DNA of 64,000 nucleotides from an uncultured Oscillospiraceae bacterium (GTDB lineage: Bacteria > Bacillota > Clostridia > Oscillospirales > Ruminococcaceae): NCBI GenBank assembly GCA_934466455.1, contig CAKSLF010000004.1:1-64000 (forward strand), read 5' to 3'. The position numbers were made by a program, and so were the translations under genes. The notes below the pieces were generated by a model. The model ran no database searches. It worked only from the letters and a program-made list of their open reading frames with translations, and was not told the DNA's origin. Shown piece by piece: positions 60,547-64,000 of this stretch (its first letter is position 1; every line of letters begins with the position of its first letter).

Positions 60547-61621
60547 GAATGAAGATAACGGCACTTGGTATGTGCTTACCCGATACTTGGATTGGAAAGG
60601 CGAACGCAAACAAAAATGCAAGCGTGGCTTTGAAACCAAACGTGAAGCGCAGGAGTGGGAACGAGTATTCCAACAGCAGAGTGCTGCTGATATGGATATG
60701 AACTTCGCCGCTTTTGTGGAGCTTTATATCAAGGATATGAAACCTCGCTTAAAGGAAAACACTTGGCTTACAAAAAAGCATATCATTGAAACTAAGATTT
60801 TACCCTATTTTGAAAAGAAAAATGTCAACGAGATTACCACAAAAGATGTAATCGCTTGGCAAAACGAACTGCTTGCTTTTCGTGATGAAAAGAAGAAACC
60901 GTATTCACAAACCTATCTCAAAACCGTCCACAATCAGCTCAGCGCCATTTTTAACCACGCTGTAAGACATTATGACCTTCGTTCCAACCCCGCCGCAAAA
61001 GCCGGAAATATGGGTACAGAGGAACGCAAGGAAATGAAGTTTTGGACGAAAGAAGAGTACAAGAAGTTTGCAGATGAAATGATGGACAAGCCCGTATCCT
61101 ATTACGCATTTGAAATGCTGTATTGGTGCGGTATCCGTGAGGGCGAATTACTCGCTCTGACTGCGGGTGACTTTGACTTTGAAAAAGGTACGGTTACAAT
61201 CAGCAAGTCTTATCAGCGTTTACACGGTGAGGATATTATTACCACACCGAAAACAAAGAAAAGCAACCGCACCATTAAAATGCCACAGTTCCTCTGCGAA
61301 GAAATGCAGGATTATATCGGTATGCTTTACGGATACAAAAAGAAAGACCGTATCTTCCCGATTTCAAAGAACTATCTGCACCGAGAAATGGATCGTGGCT
61401 CAAGAGCCGCCGGGGTAAAGCGTATTCGCATTCACGACTTGCGACACAGCCATATCTCCCTGCTCATTGATATGGGATTTTCTGCGGTTGCAATCGCTGA
61501 CCGAGTAGGTCACGAAAGCATTGAGATCACTTACCGCTACGCACACCTATTCCCGTCAAAGCAGACGGAAATGGCAAAAAAACTTGAATATGAAAGGATG
61601 GATATTGAAAATGTCCGCTAA
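60533..61621 (+). CDS. Tyrosine recombinase integrase
   Basis: 362 residues: N-terminal AP2-like arm-binding region (YVLTRYLDWKGERKQKCKRGF), SAM-like core-binding domain (about 57-160), catalytic domain with Arg in WCGIREGELLAL, Lys in the beta hairpin (TPKTKKSNRTI), HDLRHSH, and GHESIEITYRYAHL where Tyr is the nucleophile. Tn916/ICE-type. Likely targets the guaA end. Overlaps the excisionase and mobC-like genes. Confidence 0.93.
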   Translation: MPVYKNEDNGTWYVLTRYLDWKGERKQKCKRGFETKREAQEWERVFQQQSAADMDMNFAAFVELYIKDMKPRLKENTWLTKKHIIETKILPYFEKKNVNEITTKDVIAWQNELLAFRDEKKKPYSQTYLKTVHNQLSAIFNHAVRHYDLRSNPAAKAGNMGTEERKEMKFWTKEEYKKFADEMMDKPVSYYAFEMLYWCGIREGELLALTAGDFDFEKGTVTISKSYQRLHGEDIITTPKTKKSNRTIKMPQFLCEEMQDYIGMLYGYKKKDRIFPISKNYLHREMDRGSRAAGVKRIRIHDLRHSHISLLIDMGFSAVAIADRVGHESIEITYRYAHLFPSKQTEMAKKLEYERMDIENVR

Positions 61622-61943
61622 AAATCTTGACCGTCACAACCGTTGGAGAAGCAAAACAATTGCTTTTCGTATGTCGCCGCAGGAGGTTGATATTTTGGAT
61701 AGCAATGTTAGATTATCGGGACTTACAAAGCAGGATTATCTTTGCGCCCGTGCTCTGCAACAGCAAATTACGGTTGTTGGCAATCCGAGAGTCTATAAGG
61801 CACTCCGCAACGAGCTTGCCGCCGTCCTCGATGAACTAAAACGTATCGAAGCAGGTGCCGCCGTTCACGATGATTTACTCGACCGCATTGACCAAATTAA
61901 CATCACACTATATGGAATGAAGGAGCGAAAGAATGGCTTATAA
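61611..61943 (+). CDS. MobC-like relaxosome accessory protein
   Basis: 110 residues from ATG 61611, overlapping the integrase stop by 11 bp. SKTIAFRMSPQEVDILDSNVRLSGLTKQDYL (ribbon-helix-helix region; quoted in parts as TIAFRMSPQEVDILD and SGLTKQDYL) followed by a helical C-terminus (LRNELAAVLDELKRIEAG). It would bind oriT and help the relaxase. Confidence 0.8.
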   Translation: MSAKNLDRHNRWRSKTIAFRMSPQEVDILDSNVRLSGLTKQDYLCARALQQQITVVGNPRVYKALRNELAAVLDELKRIEAGAAVHDDLLDRIDQINITLYGMKERKNGL

Positions 61944-62241
61944 AACAGAAAAGACTGCTCCGAAAATATCTGTTGGCGCAGATAAGGAACAGCCTTCTCA
62001 AAAATGTACTGTAAATATTATAACCGAAAACTCCGGCAATTTCAATGGCTTTGAAAAACGGAATGGGTATACCCATCGAATTATATCAACTATTGGCTGG
62101 GTGCAGGTGGTCTTTCAAAAAGCCGCTCCGTCTCGTCTGCCGGTTTGGTCGGTACTTCTGCCGACTGATGTCGGCAGAGGTCGCCACTGGCGACTTGTAC
62201 CCCTCGGAGAGCCCACGACATCTTTACAGCCGAAGTGCTGA
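61933..62241 (+). CDS. Small hypothetical protein, C-terminus runs into oriT region
   Basis: 102 residues from ATG 61933, behind GAAGGAGCGAAAGA, overlapping mobC by 11 bp. The first 45 residues (MAYKTEKTAPKISVGADKE...) look coding; the rest coincides with inverted repeats of the oriT region and is probably not conserved protein. Perhaps a truncated gene. No family recognised. Confidence 0.4.
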   Translation: MAYKTEKTAPKISVGADKEQPSQKCTVNIITENSGNFNGFEKRNGYTHRIISTIGWVQVVFQKAAPSRLPVWSVLLPTDVGRGRHWRLVPLGEPTTSLQPKC

Positions 62242-62267
62242 AAGTGTCATAGTGGGTTACACACTTT
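62158..62267 (+). other. Candidate MobV-type oriT
   Basis: Inverted repeats CTGCCGAC/GTCGGCAG (62158-62177) and GTCGCCA/TGGCGAC (62181-62195) precede AAAGTGT (62241-62247) and ACACTTT (62261-62267). The loop reads CATAGTGGGTTAC, close to the pMV158 nic region AGTGTG/TTA. It lies 60 bp before the relaxase gene, as in MobV elements. Confidence 0.75.
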
Positions 62268-62326
62268 GAAAAAGTTGTTTAACAGCGGCTCCCGAAAATT
62301 CGCCTACAGAAAGGAAGTGAGAATGG

Positions 62327-63580
62327 ATGGCGAAAGAAAACTTTTGTGTTGCCCGTGTCGAAACCCGTACAAGAGCGACGGTCGGTAAATTTGAGCGACA
62401 CATTGAACGCAAAAACGAAAGCTATGAAAATATGAATGTTGACCTATCCCGCACTCCGATGAACATCAATTTTAAGGGTTGCGGCAAGCTGACCTATAAT
62501 GAATATCTTAACGAGTTGATCGCCGCAGGGGCGGTCTCGCTGAAAGGATTAAAACCCGATGCCACCGTCTTTGACGAAATGATTATGGATGTAAACACTG
62601 ATTATTTTGAGCAAAACGGCGGCTATGAATATGCTTGCCGATTCTATAATGAAGCGTTCCACTTTGCCGAAAAAATATACGGCAAGGACAATATAATCTC
62701 TGCAGTGATGCACGCAGATGAATTGAATGTTGCTATGACCGAGAAATACGGCAGACCGATTTACCACTATCATCTGCATATTATGGCGCTGCCGGTGGTG
62801 GACAAAGAGGTACGCTGGACGAAACGCTGTAAAGATCCTGAGCTGGTTGGAAAGGTAAAAGAGGTCATTCATCAAGTCAGCCACTCAAAGAAATGGCGTT
62901 CTGAAAAAGCGGTCGACGAAAACGGAAACCCTATCCTCAACAGCAAGGGTAAACAAATTTATCACGCTTCTTACAGTGTGCTGCAGGATAAGTTTTTTGA
63001 GCATATGCAGGGTGCAGGCTATGCGGGTTTTGTTCGTGGGGAGCGTGGCAGTACCGCCGAAAATTTGACATCGCTTGAATATAAGATTAAGCAAGACCAA
63101 AAACGATTGACAGAACTTTCCGAGAGAATTGCCAACGAGCAGGTGCGTTATGAGGATAATCATAATGCGTTTATGACCTTCGCAGAGATTGACGATTCAG
63201 GTAAAAAATCTATAACAGGCAAGTTTACAGTATCGGCAAAAGATTATAAAAAACTGACTACTTTGGCAAAAAGAAGCTATGCTGCGGAGTTCGATGTACG
63301 AAAGTTGCGTGATGAAAACCGACAGTTATCCAGCCGGATATGGTCGCTCCAATCGGAAGTATCACAGTTGCGGCAAGCGCTGACGGAACTGACAGAAAAA
63401 TGTAAACCGTATCTTGAAGCGTTAAAAGCGGCGCCAAAAGCCGTTAAAGAATTTATCGACGGTATCCTCAAGCGCTTCAAAAAGCAGGAAAAGAGCATTG
63501 AATATGAGTCGATTTCTGCACCAAAAACACACACCCAAGAGCGTGGGAAACGCTCAAAGAATAATAATATTGAAAGGTAG
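62327..63580 (+). CDS. MobV-family relaxase (Pre/Mob)
   Basis: 417 residues. Motif I HIERKNESYENMNVD near 23, motif III with catalytic/metal residues MHADELN near 130 and YHYHLHIMALP near 146. A coiled-coil C-terminal half (about 235-385). Nicks at oriT and pilots the strand during mobilization. AAGGAAGTG site ahead of the ATG. Similar to TnpZ of Tn4451-type elements. Confidence 0.92.
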   Translation: MAKENFCVARVETRTRATVGKFERHIERKNESYENMNVDLSRTPMNINFKGCGKLTYNEYLNELIAAGAVSLKGLKPDATVFDEMIMDVNTDYFEQNGGYEYACRFYNEAFHFAEKIYGKDNIISAVMHADELNVAMTEKYGRPIYHYHLHIMALPVVDKEVRWTKRCKDPELVGKVKEVIHQVSHSKKWRSEKAVDENGNPILNSKGKQIYHASYSVLQDKFFEHMQGAGYAGFVRGERGSTAENLTSLEYKIKQDQKRLTELSERIANEQVRYEDNHNAFMTFAEIDDSGKKSITGKFTVSAKDYKKLTTLAKRSYAAEFDVRKLRDENRQLSSRIWSLQSEVSQLRQALTELTEKCKPYLEALKAAPKAVKEFIDGILKRFKKQEKSIEYESISAPKTHTQERGKRSKNNNIER

Positions 63581-63589
63581 GAAATCATT

Positions 63590-63970
63590 ATGAAACAGCA
63601 TTTCACAGACGAAAGAACGGGTATCGGCTACACCTTGCAGGGAGATTATTATCTGCCCGACCTTGCATTACCCGCTGAAGAACAACAGCCAATCGGCGTA
63701 TGGGGACAGCGACACTTACGGTATATCAAGCAGCACAGAAAGGCGTTTTATACCAACCTGCTGACAAGCGGTAAGTTCAATTCATATCTTGTAGATATTG
63801 AACAGCAGGCGCAACAACTTTTTCTCCGGCTGGTAAAAGACTTAGCCGAAAAGGAAAATATAACCGAAGAACTCAAAGCAACCGATATGATGCTCTGGGT
63901 GCGGATGATGAATAATATTCGTAATAGAGCAACAGAAATTGTAAATGCGGATATAATTTACAAGGTATAA
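63590..63970 (+). CDS. TnpV-like transposon protein
   Basis: 126 residues. GYTLQGDYYLPDLALPAEE and GVWGQRHLRYIKQHRKAFYTNLLTSGKFNSYL (quoted in part: GVWGQRHLRYIKQHRK) match TnpV of Tn4451/Tn4453-type mobilizable transposons. Role unproved. Starts 9 bp after the relaxase. A hairpin GGCAGGGA/TCCCTGCC closes the window (63981-64000). Confidence 0.85.
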   Translation: MKQHFTDERTGIGYTLQGDYYLPDLALPAEEQQPIGVWGQRHLRYIKQHRKAFYTNLLTSGKFNSYLVDIEQQAQQLFLRLVKDLAEKENITEELKATDMMLWVRMMNNIRNRATEIVNADIIYKV

Positions 63971-63980
63971 ACACAACAAC

Positions 63981-64000
63981 GGCAGGGAGCAATCCCTGCC
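63981..64000 (+). terminator. Hairpin after tnpV, cut by window edge
   Basis: GGCAGGGA (63981-63988) pairs with TCCCTGCC (63993-64000); any T-run would lie outside. Confidence 0.55.

Larger units (their letters stand above)
59199..64000. mobile_element. Integrative mobilizable element (left part)
   Basis: Contents in order: terminator and short repeats, XRE repressor (minus), divergent control region, excisionase-like, tyrosine integrase, MobC-like, oriT, MobV relaxase, TnpV-like. Base composition is AT-richer than the chromosome and the GTGCTCAA word is absent. No type IV secretion genes are seen, so it would depend on a helper. The right end lies at or beyond the window edge. Confidence 0.85.

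Overview
The window looks like the chromosome of an anaerobic, low-GC-phylum gut Clostridia (Oscillospiraceae-like Firmicutes) of about 50% GC. Pointers are class B sortase and SpoIID domains, ECF-transporter S components, an HtrA protease with a long Asn/Gly/Tyr-rich cytoplasmic head, type III glutamine synthetase, GTP-dependent PEPCK, a MobV/TnpV mobilizable element, and clean TTGACA-N17-TATAAT promoters. No rRNA, tRNA or CRISPR array was recognised. Family assignments rest on motifs and on remembered homologues; no database search was run.

Layout. 0-8 kb (minus strand): yigZ, phospho-sugar mutase, a DUF1538 membrane protein with two PII-like regulators, ribosomal protein L31, a sugar nucleotidyltransferase, and a YgeW-like carbamoyltransferase that has lost its catalytic motifs. 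8-9.5 kb: repeats, an iteron-like array, a DUF6291 gene and an unlisted 53-residue frame. 9.5-25 kb: housekeeping genes (tsaD, pckG, htrA-like, a two-component system, ychF, exodeoxyribonuclease III, DUF1846, MazG-like), two ECF S components and a SpoIID-domain protein, with blocks of a structured intergenic repeat at 12.6-13.1 and 19.3-19.8 kb. 25-27.5 kb: a lipoprotein and two small unknown genes behind a strong promoter. 27.7-31.4 kb: glycolytic genes pgk, tpiA and gpmI, two of them followed by duplicated 3' ends. 31.6-37.5 kb: cysteine desulfurase, thiI, and a giant CinA-like/sortase B/SpoIID fusion. 37.6-54.9 kb: Ca/Na antiporter with a candidate Mn riboswitch, HAD hydrolase, a dead beta-lactamase/GNAT fusion, VanY-type carboxypeptidase, rsmE, a siderophore-type binding protein, regulators, an MFS transporter, type III glutamine synthetase, an Eis-like acetyltransferase, glpK and a divergent lipase. 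54.9-57.2 kb: an AT-richer pair, an RCC1-repeat lipoprotein and an M23 peptidase. 57.6 kb to the end: guaA followed by an integrative mobilizable element (repressor, excisionase, integrase, MobC, oriT, MobV relaxase, TnpV) that runs toward or past the right edge.

The strongest candidate for something undescribed is the 3.3-kb gene at 31661-35005. A complete but catalytically degenerate CinA architecture on the cytoplasmic side is joined through one membrane span to an intact class B sortase, a serine-rich 24-bp-repeat linker and a SpoIID lytic-transglycosylase domain. Its reading frame appears to begin at an AUA codon. Other leads are gene 3' ends or terminators duplicated just downstream of themselves, an intergenic repeat whose second hairpin changes sequence but keeps its pairing, and an octamer (GTGCTCAA) far more common than chance.
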